Shown piece by piece: positions 9,267 through 18,499 of a DNA stretch of 29,744 nt. The DNA is taken from the NCBI GenBank assembly GCA_020736575.1, contig JAGPYM010000121.1, positions 1-29,744 of the forward strand, written 5' to 3'. This DNA comes from Thelonectria olida. Taxonomy: Eukaryota; Ascomycota; Sordariomycetes; Hypocreales; Nectriaceae. Position 1 is the stretch's first letter; every line of letters begins with the position of its first letter. Made by a program: the position numbers and the translations under genes. Under the pieces are notes generated by a model, which saw only the letters and a program-made list of their open reading frames with translations, ran no database searches and was not told the origin of the DNA.

Positions 9267-11276
9267 ATGGCCACAGTTCATGGCCAAGTGGTGAGTTCCT
9301 CAAATATAGTCGAGCCGGGAAACTTGACTCACGGATAAAATTCTGTAGGAGCGGGAGGAAATCCAGAATGAGCTCCATATCGAGGTGCTCCCGGGCACCG
9401 AGATCATGACCGATGTTGGCAGCCACCACTTCATTAAGAGTGAGGACTCTTCCTGTGTTCTGATCCCCCAACCATCTCAGGATCCCCATGACCCCCTGAA
9501 TTGGAAGAGATCATGGAAACTATCTGCCATCACGACTGTATCTACGATGACATTCACCCAAGGTTTTGCACCTCTCGCTCTTGCGCCCATGTTCCCCTAC
9601 CTCATTCAAGATTACTAGAGCACGGTCGGGGATGTCATCCAGTTACTGGAGTTACCATCTTGGCTCTTGGATTCACCAACTTCATCTGGTTAGTGGTACG
9701 CTGATTAGACGAGGATAATACTAACAATCTGTGACAGGGCACCAATCTCCTCCTCGTTCGGTCGATGCCCCGTATATTTCGTGTCCCAGTTAGTGTGCAT
9801 TGCATCCCACATTATACGGGCCAGAGCAATGTCCTATCGTGCCTTTATGGGATCTTGTATGTAGGGAAACCTTTCACATCTCTGGCCCCAAGCGGTTCCC
9901 ACCCGGCCAGATCGTTGACGTGTTCATTAGCTTGAATGGCATCGGAGCAGGCCCAGCTGAAACCCTCCAGCCAGCTGTCATTGCAGATATTTTCTTCCTC
10001 CATGATCGTGGCACGTGGAATGCCCTCTACTGGGTTATCTATACGGGCTCTCTGATGGTAATAGTTGGCATCATCTTGTTCATATGGAAGAGCTGCTGAC
10101 TCCTCAAAGCTTGCTCCCATCATCTCTGGTCCTATGGCCGATCGCGTTGGCTGGCAGAACTTTTGGTGGCTCAACATCGCTATGACTGGTGTCTCATTTG
10201 TCCTCGGCATTTTTGGATTTCCAGAAACAAAATGGTGTCAAGCTGAAGCGGACCATAGGGACCACACCACCATCAGCAGCACAGCTATTAAGAGCACTAT
10301 CGACCACGAGGAAGTTGTTTCCTCCCACAATGACTCTGAGAAGCAAGTATCTGGAGTTAGCGAGCCTGCACAAGAGCCTGCACCGGATGCAGATCCGTCG
10401 TTGGGCAAGGGAACGCCTTCTAAGCAGCAATGGTCGCTATTCCAGCGCAATGCATCCCCATTACGGACCATTTGGTTTGACCTTTGGACCCCCTGGAAAC
10501 TACTAATATTCCCAATTGTTCTCTTCGCCTCATTTATCGTCAGCTGGAGTTGCAGCAATTTCTTGATCCTCAATCTCACCCAGTCACAAGTCTTTTCTGC
10601 GCCGCCTTACAACATGAGCGCACAGTCCATTGGTTTGTCTGTCCTCTCTCCCCGGCCATTCTTCCAGACCTTTGAAATATTACTTATAGCTCACTGCTTA
10701 CAGGGCTTCTCAACTTTGCTATCCTAGCCGGCGCATTGATTGGCTTGGTTACAGCTGGTCCGTTCAGCGATTGGGTCTCCGCTCGAGCTACAACCCGGAT
10801 TGGAGGCATTCGAGAGCCGGAGATGCGTCTTCCTGCGATGATCCCATATGTGATTATTATGATATTTGGGAATGTTATTACCACAGTAGGATACGAGAGA
10901 AAGTGGCCCTGGCCCGTTATTGTGGTCCTCGGTTACACCAGTTCTGGTATCCAGGTGGCTGCTTTGCCAACTATCGCTAGCACGTATGCTGTTGATAGCT
11001 ATCGGCCGGTATCGGGACCTCTTTTTGTTGCTATTACCGTTAATAAGAACTTATGGGGATACGGAATGGGTAAGTTCATCACACCGTGGATAACTGAAGC
11101 TGGGTACGGTTCCTCCCGAACAGCTGAGATAGTCTGCTAATTTGTGTAGCTACCTACCCCCGTTCATGACCAACATGGCGCTGACGGCCTTCTTCTGCGC
11201 TATTGGGACCGTGTTCTACTTTTACGGAAAGACCTTTAGAAGATGGATCAAGGACAGCAGCGTTCACTCGAAGTAA
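9267..11276 (+). pseudogene. MFS transporter, seven exons, one stop and one frameshift
   Basis: Plasma-membrane major facilitator, fungal drug/metabolite type, about 555 aa if whole. Exons: 9267-9290, 9349-9688, 9738-9860, 9931-10057, 10110-10632, 10704-11103, 11150-11276, with GT-AG introns of 46-71 nt. Seen: MATVHGQV joined to EREEIQNELH, then VLPGTEIMTDVG, DPHDPLNWKRSWK, FIW/APISSSFGRCPVYF, LNGIGAGPAET, GPMADRVGWQNFWWLN, FGFPETKW, a charged central loop, NFAILAGALIGLVTAGPFSDW and a C-terminal YFYGKTFRRW. Two lesions lie in exon 2: an in-frame TAG at 9616-9618 and a one-base deletion near 9643-9646, between VIQ and TGVTILALGF. No GT-AG pair can remove both. Everything else is intact, so the loss is recent or reflects a base-call error. 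It is divergent from the hydrolase. Confidence 0.85.
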
Positions 11277-11462
11277 GGTATTAGGAGGATTATAATATGG
11301 ACTTTAATCGGAATGACTTCGCAGCAGAGCTCCTAACATTGCTATGGGCATAGATACTCATTCTCAATCTGAGAAAAAAAGACCCATTACTAAATTGAAT
11401 GTAGTATGTTGCTCTTTGTTTCTTTTAAACCTATTTGTTCTATTAGATATTAGGGTAAATTT

Positions 11463-11707
11463 GTATGTTATTTATCATTCGTCAAAATAAGCCTAGTACT
11501 AGCATACAATAAAGGTCGATACAGGCAAAACCCGGCCTTGCATCTATCATAATAAGCTTTTCTATAGGGTTCACGATTGGTCTTTAAGTGAAAATCCTTA
11601 TCAAGTAAGCCTTGCTTAAAGAACCTTATTCCAGGCCTCTAATATAAAAGCACTGCTCCTTTAGACCCTAGTCCGCACAACTCAACCAATTACAGTATGT
11701 TATTTAT
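11463..11707. repeat. 13-bp target-site duplication around copy A
   Basis: GTATGTTATTTAT occurs at 11463-11475 and again at 11695-11707, exactly bordering the 219-bp insertion. Both arms are identical. The length, 13 bp, is longer than the ~5 bp made by LTR-element integrases and typical of target-primed non-LTR insertions. Confidence 0.75.
11476..11694 (-). mobile_element. Short copy (A) of the ~0.9-kb repeat family, little mutated
   Basis: 219-bp insertion flanked by a perfect 13-bp direct repeat GTATGTTATTTAT at 11463-11475 and 11695-11707 (target-site duplication). The insert aligns over its whole length with 25,971-26,200 in the AT-rich block. Landmarks are AATAAAGG near its left end, AATAAGCTTTT, then CTAATATAAAA. 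Most differences are C to T or G to A in the AT-block copy. In the family's sense orientation (minus strand here) it keeps the 3' end and lacks the 5' three-quarters, as in 5'-truncated target-primed insertions. It sits 187 bp downstream of the MFS pseudogene. At 219 bp it is below the length RIP usually detects, which explains why it kept its GC. Confidence 0.75.
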
Positions 11708-11819
11708 ATACTACTATTTCCTACTAGCTGCTTAAGACGGACAAGGATAACGCGGCGACCATGCAACGACCAAAACCATTCCCCCAAAAAGCAAGCGCAA
11801 TCTTCTCGACAATCGAAAA

Positions 11820-12370
11820 CAGAAAACCAGTCGTCCTTAGAGTGACAGGTCCTGGTTCTTTTACAACTGCTCTGGGTGCAAAAGGTCCCTTCTGTTCACA
11901 CCCCGACCTATGCGTGTAAACACTGTGTAGGCCTCGTCTACCTTCACGAAGCTTGTCACGCAAATCACGCAAAGGGCCATGAATTTGTTATTATCCCCGG
12001 CTGGATGAAGAGAGAAATGTTTCCAAGGGGATGGTGGTCGTCGGGAACGAGGATGTTAGATTTACAGACTGGAGAAATGGCCTTTTGGAGGAGTATGAAC
12101 CACTGTGGCATGGCAAGGTTAGTTAAGGGGTGCGGCGAAATAAAACCCAACCTACAAATACATTCGGGATTTGAAACCTCAGCTTGCTGTCCTGAATTCG
12201 TCAACATTGTGCGTCAGACATACGGTTTGCAGCATTTTAAATCAATCTGGCCCAATCCCATTCCACAGGATTCCCTCAACTATCTAGATGCAAGGTTCCG
12301 ACCAACTACACCAAAATCCACCGGTTACCAACTAGTGTATTACTCATACCTTTGCATCAATCAACCATAG
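11820..12370 (+). pseudogene. ZZ-like zinc-finger protein relic
   Basis: Fragment of a fungal protein with a ZZ/B-box-like zinc site. One frame gives WFFYNCSGC (about 11850-11880). After a frameshift a second frame gives YACKHC, then CHANHAKGHEFVIIPGW (about 11905-12005). The pattern W-x4-C-x2-C ... C-x2-C ... CH-x2-H-x2-GHEF matches ZZ-type fingers often found at the ends of fungal TPR or NACHT proteins. The open frame continues to 12370 without other recognisable features. It lies directly upstream of the NACHT relic and could be part of the same former gene or a neighbour. Confidence is limited because the zinc ligands are split across two frames. Confidence 0.4.
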
Positions 12371-12392
12371 CTTTCTGCCTGTGCTTATTGGG

Positions 12393-13165
12393 TGCTTCTA
12401 TTTCTGGCATGCAGGAACACCGATGCAGAAGTCTCGCGGTGGTCTCCTCCGGACTCTTCTGTACGGACTCCTCGTTCGCTGGGCAGAGCTTGAGGGAGAT
12501 TCTTCCGAGCTGGCCAGAGGATGCAGTCACATCACAATGTCAAGATTTGTATTAGCAGTTGACCTTGGAACGTTTTCAGTGATGCGTTTGGCAGAGGCTC
12601 CAGGCTAAAGCTCGAAAACCTAACGAGGCAAGACATCGACGCAAAGCATCACCCGGACGCCGCGCACTATTTCCAGATGATCGAGCTGGTGGAAGGCCAC
12701 GACAGTGCCATTTCCCTTCAGACACTGTGGCTAACTAACGAGGAGGTTACTGCCAGCTTCAGTATCGACGACATGAGTGACGCTGCTGCTGCTAACGCGT
12801 TGAAGTTCACGTTCACTAAACGGCGGCTGAACAGCCGTACGAGAGGCTTGCTCGACGTGTACGGTGACCGGGTCGATTATCTGCATCGAACAACACGAGA
12901 TTGGGTGCTAGAGCACCAGGAAGTCATGGCCTAAGAGGAGGCCCGATTTCGATCCCTATGCAAGTCTTCTCAAGGGACTCACAATCCAACTCTCCGCGCT
13001 GTCAAGTGATAAGCTGGTTTCATGGCCTTTCGACTGCGAGACTGCCTGGGAAGCTCTCTCTCTGCTCTTCTCCTTTGCGAATTACTGTCGCCCAAATAGT
13101 CTTGACCTAGTACAATTGATAGATAGAATCAACAGTGCCTTGGCCGAATTGGCAAACAAGGCCCG
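12393..13165 (+). pseudogene. NACHT (fungal NLR-type) protein relic
   Basis: Pieces of a STAND NTPase involved in fungal non-self recognition or regulated cell death. In order: CFYFWHAGTPMQKSRGGLL (about 12393-12450), the NACHT segment before Walker B; KICISS-stop-PWNVFSDAF (12542-12580), the sensor region where Arg is replaced by TGA at 12560-12562; LKLENLTRQDI; then the following helical domain (DUF7791-like) with NSRTRGLLDVYGDRVDYLHR (about 12831-12890) and TRDWVLEHQ; and, after a frameshift, FDPYASLLKGLTIQLSALSS (about 12950-13010). The Walker A P-loop and Walker B are missing, so there are a 5' truncation and an internal deletion. Nothing suggests a functional product. It ends against the PRPP synthetase relic near 13,170. 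Confidence 0.75.
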
Positions 13166-13169
13166 GGCC

Positions 13170-14662
13170 ACCCAGGATGTCCACTCACTGCTGACCCGGC
13201 TGGTGGCCGACCGGTAAGGTCTTGTGCTCGTCCCGTTATGGCTTGGGCGGCATGAACTGACTTATGCCGGAAATAGGTTGAAAATCAAGTACGCATTGCC
13301 CCACGCTCAGCGACTCGCTCCTTTTCTAGTCGCATGCTCATCAACCTCCTTTGCTTCAACGAGCGTCTACCCTAGCCGCCACTTTTGTCCAGACTAGCGA
13401 TGACCTTCTGATAGAATCAAAACCACGATGAGCTTGAACTCCTCGATCCGAGAAGTAAGCGTCACTGTAGGCGAATCGGTCCGAGATAAAGATGTGTTTA
13501 TCTCACCTCCTTTACAGTACTTTTCGCACGTGTCAATCATTCTTTGTAGTCCGCCCTTCGGGATGCTGTCTAGACAATAGGCGCGGAAAACTCGTCGCGG
13601 ACATGCTACAGACGGCAGGATGCAACCAGTAAGGATGCTTTCCTAGGTCTCTTACAAGTGCAGGCCCGTTAATTAGCCATTCAGCGTAGTTACAATGGAT
13701 CTCCACGCCAGCCTGGTGAAGTGATATCTGGTTACATTCGCTTTTCACTAGATACTAACTCAACATCAGATTCAAGGTTTCTTTGACATTCCTGGTACAG
13801 ATCTCCGACCGCAAGCATCCAGCTAAGGGTGTTAACAACTGTCAAGTGGACAACTTGTATGCCGAGCCAAGCGTATTTAGGTAAAAGCCAACTTGGGATG
13901 GACGACTATCATGTATAGATGGATCCAGGAGCACGTCAATACTGGTGAGTTTCGCGGCGAAACCAAGCGTTTGAATGTGATGTTGATCATCTCAAAGAGG
14001 ACTGTATTATTGTCAGTCCAGATGCTGGTGGAGCAACAAAGTATGTTAAGTGATGAGAAATACTTGTAAGAGAAAGAAACTAAGTGCTAACATTTCTACA
14101 ACACAAGGCAACCTCTCTAGCGAGCCGTCTCGGCCTCCCATTTGCCCTTATTCACAAGGAGCGGCCGCGCCCGAACGAAGTCGGTCGGGTGGTTTTGGTG
14201 GGAGACGTCGTCGGCAAGATTGCGATCCTGGTCGATGACATTGCAGATACTTGCGAACGGGTGAGTACTCTCCTCGCAAGGCTTCTTAACGAGGATAAGA
14301 ATCGAGACCAACTCATGGTCCTGGGCCGCAAAAGCAGCGTCGGTGGTGAAGGAGTATGGAGCAGCTGATGTAGTTGCAATCGTGACGCACGGTAGAATGT
14401 CGCGCCTAACCTACCGCAGTCTTGTTTTTGAGGACGCCGTTGCTGAGTTGAGACAACAGTCCTCAGCAATCCCGCCGTAGACACCATCAACAAGAGCGTG
14501 CTCTCTCAGGTCGTGGTGATAAACACGGTGCCCATCGGGGACAAGCTCGAGCGAAGCCCGAAACTCAAGGTCATAGATATAAGCGTAACGATTGCAGAAG
14601 CGATCCGGAGAACACACAACGGCGGGAGCGTTAGCTATTTGCTTAGGCATGATCCTGTATAG
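13170..14662 (+). pseudogene. Ribose-phosphate pyrophosphokinase (PRPP synthetase) relic with introns
   Basis: Decayed copy of the enzyme that makes PRPP from ribose-5-phosphate and ATP. Readable in order: HSLLTRLVADR/LKI (13176-13288), SVTVGESVRDKDVFI (to 13502), KLVADMLQTAGCNH/VVTMDLHAS (13585-13713), QGFFDIP/VDNLYAEP, WIQEHV, CIIVSPDAGGA (to 14040), RLGLPFALIHKERPRPNEV, VLVGDVVGKIAILVDDIAD (PRPP-binding loop), YGAADVVAIVTHG, and an intact C-terminus to TAG at 14660-14662. Nine introns keep GT-AG ends: 13214-13276, 13289-13414, 13629-13684, 13716-13769, 13795-13846, 13881-13918, 13945-13997, 14041-14107 and 14261-14306. Lesions: about 50 residues deleted between 13,502 and 13,580, a stop near 13,579, and a one-base phase error at 14040/14108. 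Retained introns show a DNA-level duplicate, not a retrocopy. Confidence 0.82.
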
Positions 14663-14932
14663 CGTGTGCTACCGATGCTGTGGAACGACTAGTCTCAGTC
14701 TTGGCCCCTTTGACGGGGGAAAACAAGGGCAGGAAAACAACCCAGCAACCTACAGCCCAAAAGGATACGAAGGAAAGGCCCGATCGAAAGGCAGGAAAAG
14801 ACGAGGTCGGTCAATCGGAAGGCTAATATAAACCTAGAACAGTCTAGTCTACCGTTGGGAATCGACCAGATCGTTACAGGTTTTTATATTATATCCGCCA
14901 CGCTAGTCTAGGCTGTTGATTTATCTGTTAAT

Positions 14933-16984
14933 TTATCTAATTGCTAACTTAGCCTCCGCTCCAGGCCCAATATACTCATCACACCACCTCGCTACCCTCT
15001 CTAGCATATCCAACCAGAACCTCTGTTGCTGAATACTGTGCGCCTCGCCCGGATATGCCACAAACTCGCAGGGCAACCCATGAGCCCTCAATGCGCGCCG
15101 GAACCCCTCGGCCTGGGAGAACGGGCAGCGCTCGTCCTTGTCGCCGTGCAGGATCAGCATGGGCGGGATCACGGGTTCTCCGCGCCGGCGAGACTCCTCC
15201 ACCGCGCCGGCCACCTCCCACAGCGCGCTGCCCTGGCGGTTCCGCGTGTCGTCGCGGCCGAGCGTCCAGGTGGTGTGTCCGCCGGCCAGCTCGATCTCAT
15301 ACGTCGAGCCGAGATCCGCCGTCAGCGCGAGGCTCTCGATGTCGCAGACACCCGCCCCCGCGATGGTGGCGTTGAAGCGCCAGCCGAGGTCATGCAGGCC
15401 GTTTCGCACGCTGCAAAGGTACGTCAGGAGGCCGCCCTGGCTCCATCCGCCCACGATGAGTTTCTGCAGATTCGCGAAGCCCTCCTTGATTGCGTTGTCC
15501 GTTATGGATATCACGTCAGCGTAGTCGTACTTCCCCTGGCCGCCCATGCTGTATGAGGCAAACTTCTCGCCGCGGCCACTGGAGCCGCGATACTGCGGAA
15601 GAAGCACGCCGTATCCCTTAGAGAGGATATATGGAGCCCAGTTGAAGCAAGTCGTGTCGAAGCTGTCGCAGTTGCGTGCCGTTGGTCCTCCGTGAATAAT
15701 GACAAACGTCGGTAGCGGTTCCACCGGCTTGCCGTTCTCTCCCGTTTTGGAGATTGGCGTCAGATACAGACCATCCAGCTCAACCTCTCCGTCTGCAGAT
15801 GGGCAGGTGAGCACAGTGCAGGATCCAAAGGATCGGTTCTCAAGCGCCTTTCCATGAGCGGAGAGCTTGACGTTGTCCTTGCTCGCCTCGACAATGAAAA
15901 CTTCGTAAGGCGTATTGACATCGGACAAACCGCACGCCAGAGTTGCGGTGCCGGTCTCGCGGCTGATGAAGACATCCCACGCCCAGATCTCCTTCTTCTC
16001 TTGGAACAGGTCTCTCCCGCCCAACTCGCTGATCACATTGATATGTCTGATGCTGCGGTTCACCAACAACTTACTGCCCGCTACAACGAGCGATGAGGCA
16101 TCGTCCTGCTCGCCGCATGCGACCTTGACGAACTTAGGCGAGACTGCCGTGGGGTCGACGGTGTAAACAGCGCTTCCTCCAAGGTTCTTGTCGTCAGGTG
16201 TGCCGGTGATGAAGTAGATCTGGCCGTCGGGTGCCCAGGTCAGTTCGTTCGGCTCATTCATCACCGTGCACAGGTCCCTGGCCACGCCGGTTTCAACGTT
16301 GACGGTGGATATGGTTGTGCCCGTCAGCATGGCCTCCTCTATGTGAGGGTTCTCGTTGCTCTGATAAGCCACGCTTTCCCCATCAGGACTCCAGGCAATG
16401 TCGGTGACATGCCGGTTGCCTCCGACAAGGGTCCTAGTCTGCTTGGATGCTACATCAACAAGCCGCAGCCGAGCATACTCCCATCGTGCACCCCAGACGT
16501 CTGGATCAGGCTCGTCTTTCTCCTCCTTTTCTTTAAGTTCGTCACTCTTCTCGTCGGGAGAAACATAAGCGATCGTCTCCCCATTTGGAGAAAAGGCAAA
16601 CGTGTCGATGTCCTCGGCGTTATCGGCTGGTGTGACAGCGACTGCGTCTCCACCATCCAAACGCAGGATCCAAATCGCTGAGCTCTCGCCCGGCTTTGCG
16701 CGGTCGGACAGGAATGCCACCTGATTTCCACGGGGATGCCAAGTCGGGGCGGTGTCATTAGACAGACCCGAAGTCAGTCGGCGCGACGAGCCTGGCTCTG
16801 CCGTCGACGCCAGCCATAGCGTCGAGATGTGATTCTTGCCCTTCCGGTGGCCCGAGGTCAGACTTGTCGAGTACAGAACCTTTTGGCCGTCGGGAGAGAA
16901 TTTGACCCGGTTCGGGGTCTCGAGATCGCAGATGGCCTCGGCCAGTGGCTTGTCGAACGCTGGGACGTCTCCTGATTGTGCCAT
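14933..16984 (-). CDS. S9 serine peptidase (acylaminoacyl-peptidase / dipeptidyl-peptidase 5-like)
   Basis: Intact single-exon gene, 683 aa, stop TAA at 14935-14933. An N-terminal beta-propeller-like half (residues about 20-400) holds TolB-like repeats: VKFSPDGQKVLY, PTWHPRGNQVAFLSD, FAFSPNGETIAYVS, IAWSPDGESVAY and LTWAPDGQIYFI. The C-terminal S9 peptidase domain has the oxyanion strand HGGPTARN (431-438), nucleophile GWSQGG with Ser515, Asp617 in HGDKDERCP and His649 in GEAHS, a complete triad. There is no signal peptide, so it probably acts in the cytosol on short or N-acylated peptides. An acidic/lysine-rich insert (about 140-160) separates two blades. The catalytic half (14,970-15,600) is visibly GC-rich and shows no decay, unlike its neighbours. 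The start ATG at 16984 follows a TATA-like element. Confidence 0.9.
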   Translation of the reverse strand: MAQSGDVPAFDKPLAEAICDLETPNRVKFSPDGQKVLYSTSLTSGHRKGKNHISTLWLASTAEPGSSRRLTSGLSNDTAPTWHPRGNQVAFLSDRAKPGESSAIWILRLDGGDAVAVTPADNAEDIDTFAFSPNGETIAYVSPDEKSDELKEKEEKDEPDPDVWGARWEYARLRLVDVASKQTRTLVGGNRHVTDIAWSPDGESVAYQSNENPHIEEAMLTGTTISTVNVETGVARDLCTVMNEPNELTWAPDGQIYFITGTPDDKNLGGSAVYTVDPTAVSPKFVKVACGEQDDASSLVVAGSKLLVNRSIRHINVISELGGRDLFQEKKEIWAWDVFISRETGTATLACGLSDVNTPYEVFIVEASKDNVKLSAHGKALENRSFGSCTVLTCPSADGEVELDGLYLTPISKTGENGKPVEPLPTFVIIHGGPTARNCDSFDTTCFNWAPYILSKGYGVLLPQYRGSSGRGEKFASYSMGGQGKYDYADVISITDNAIKEGFANLQKLIVGGWSQGGLLTYLCSVRNGLHDLGWRFNATIAGAGVCDIESLALTADLGSTYEIELAGGHTTWTLGRDDTRNRQGSALWEVAGAVEESRRRGEPVIPPMLILHGDKDERCPFSQAEGFRRALRAHGLPCEFVAYPGEAHSIQQQRFWLDMLERVARWCDEYIGPGAEAKLAIR

Positions 16985-17033
16985 GGTTGAAATTGGCGTG
17001 GAGAGAGTGCGACATGGCGAAGCGCAAGGAGGG

Positions 17034-17041
17034 GTATATAA
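17034..17041 (-). promoter_or_regulatory. TATA-like element of the S9 peptidase gene
   Basis: The minus strand reads TTATATAC about 50-57 bases upstream of the ATG at 16984, followed by a CT-rich stretch (CACTCTCTCCACGCC) before the start. Position and composition suit a core promoter; no experimental support is implied. Confidence 0.4.
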
Positions 17042-17230
17042 GCAGCCATGCAGGCTGCCAAGAACCGTGAGTCATACCGATATTCGAAGGATTAGGCGTG
17101 GGATCAAATCATACGTCTTACCTAATTCCCAATCTGACTGCAGATCGTGCATGTCCGAGTCTTCATCTTGGCCCGCTTGAGAGATGTCCTCTCCTCCTAT
17201 TATTGGCTACATCGTACAATCTTGAAAACA

Positions 17231-17560
17231 TCTGACAAGATGTATGAAGAGAGGGGCAAGGCCCTAGGTCGTGCATTCTTTATGGGCGATATGCAGGTGA
17301 AGGGGCTGGAAAAGGCCGGCTTTGTAGACCTTAAGATAGTGGATTACAAGGTGAGTTGCATGACATGCGTACCTAATACCCACTCTAACTTGTGAACTGT
17401 AGATCATCGGTGACTGGTTAAAAGACCCCGCAATACCTCAAATTGGTCGCTTTGTCCAGCTGGCATAGGAGAACGATCTCGAGGGTAAGTAAGCTTACCG
17501 TCCAACTTGACGTTAACAGCACTGACATGTGGCCAGGAGATACTCCTTCTGTACGTGGAT
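17231..17560 (+). pseudogene. SAM-dependent methyltransferase relic (fungal LaeA/UMTA-like), C-terminal part
   Basis: Fragment of a class-I methyltransferase. Seen: MYEERGKALGRAF, KGLEKAGFVDLKIVDYK ending at 17350, a clean intron 17351-17402 (GTGAGT...CTGTAG), then IIGDWLKDPAIPQIGRFVQL and an in-frame TAG at 17466-17468, followed by ENDLEG and another donor (GTAAGT near 17486). The pattern 'GxxKAGFVDV ... K ... G.W..D..... IG' is the C-terminal region of fungal LaeA/UMTA-like methyltransferases. The SAM-binding N-terminal half (GxGxG) is absent upstream. It is therefore a scrap, not a gene. It lies upstream of, and divergent from, the S9 peptidase gene. Confidence 0.6.
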
Positions 17561-18499
17561 TGACACACAGATACAGTTTAACCTTGTCCGCAATCCGCAG
17601 CTTTGATGAAGCCTGTATCGCTCCTCTTTCCTCAGTAGCTCAGTTGTGGCTAACAAGGACCAAGAATAATCAGATCAGAGTCGCGGCAGTCCGATCGCCC
17701 TCTATGACTACTGTGTGAGCGAGGGTTGGCTCCGCTTGGAGACACTGCGCAGTCTTTAAGCCTTCCTGTGTAAGTGTCCTCACATTATATCATACCCACA
17801 CGCTAAATATCGCGATATCTTGGTAAGGCTCGATGTACCATAACAATGGAAGTCCTTCTAGTATTAGCCTCCTAGAAATATTTGGCCCAGGACTCATAAG
17901 ATGTGGACTTGTGGCAAGGATGTGGGTGGAAGGTTCGAGATTCGAGAAGCTCGGGTTGATATAGTCACGCTGATTCCTGCGCGCACGAGTTTGTGCATCA
18001 ACAGATCGGCCTAGGCAGATTCTATAGACGCAGATCTGCGGAGGCGATGCATTGCTTGACTTCTCTTCCATGTCCCACCTAATACGCATGCTCTGTTCAA
18101 GGGAAGACTTCCACACGAGCAACCGAAAGGGATCGATCTCTAAAAGTATATTAATATCTGGAAAGGAGGCTCGGCCCCTTTGTAGCTTGAAAGAATCAAT
18201 CTATGCACTTGCATCTGCTCTATTAACTGGCGTCAGATGGTCCTAATATGGCGGCTTTCCATTTAAAACGGCGCACCGCCCTTCAAGGGGCGAGTTTTAC
18301 AACATTTAGCCTTCTAACTCAAGCCACTTCCAGTTATTTAGAATGCCCCCTTTGTTAATAAATACATTGGCTTTATATATTTGATAGCTTCTAAATATAC
18401 CTTCTAAACAAATGAGTCTAGCAACTTTTAGAATTCATTTTGCTTTAGTCTCATTTGTAGATTATAACCAAATCAGCTCTCTTTCCCCTTTTTTGGCCT
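17561..18499. other. Intergenic, no gene recognised
   Basis: About 940 bp between the methyltransferase scrap and the third regulator relic. Short ORFs on both strands (for example 17790-18122 minus and 18052-18246 plus) show no recognisable domain. Base composition drifts toward AT after about 18,300. I see no convincing repeat or RNA gene. Confidence 0.5.

Noticed and set aside
9001..9294. ORF starting MATLQSIAKAEDNNE upstream of the transporter
   Set aside because: No domain and no similarity to MFS N-termini. The family-like start MATVHGQV/EREEIQ at 9267 with a perfect intron fits better.
9600..9650. A hidden intron removing the stop and frameshift of the transporter
   Set aside because: The only GT and AG pairs there are too close together, and the lost residues would include conserved ones (DVIQ, TGVTIL).
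1..11276. Assignment to a named detoxification or secondary-metabolite cluster
   Set aside because: No core synthase or diagnostic enzyme is present; the families alone do not identify the pathway.
13533..13748. 71-codon minus-strand ORF
   Set aside because: It covers PRPP synthetase exons and introns readable on the plus strand.
15026..15556. 176-codon plus-strand ORF over the peptidase
   Set aside because: A shadow of the GC-rich S9 peptidase coding strand, rich in Ala/Arg/Pro with no domain.
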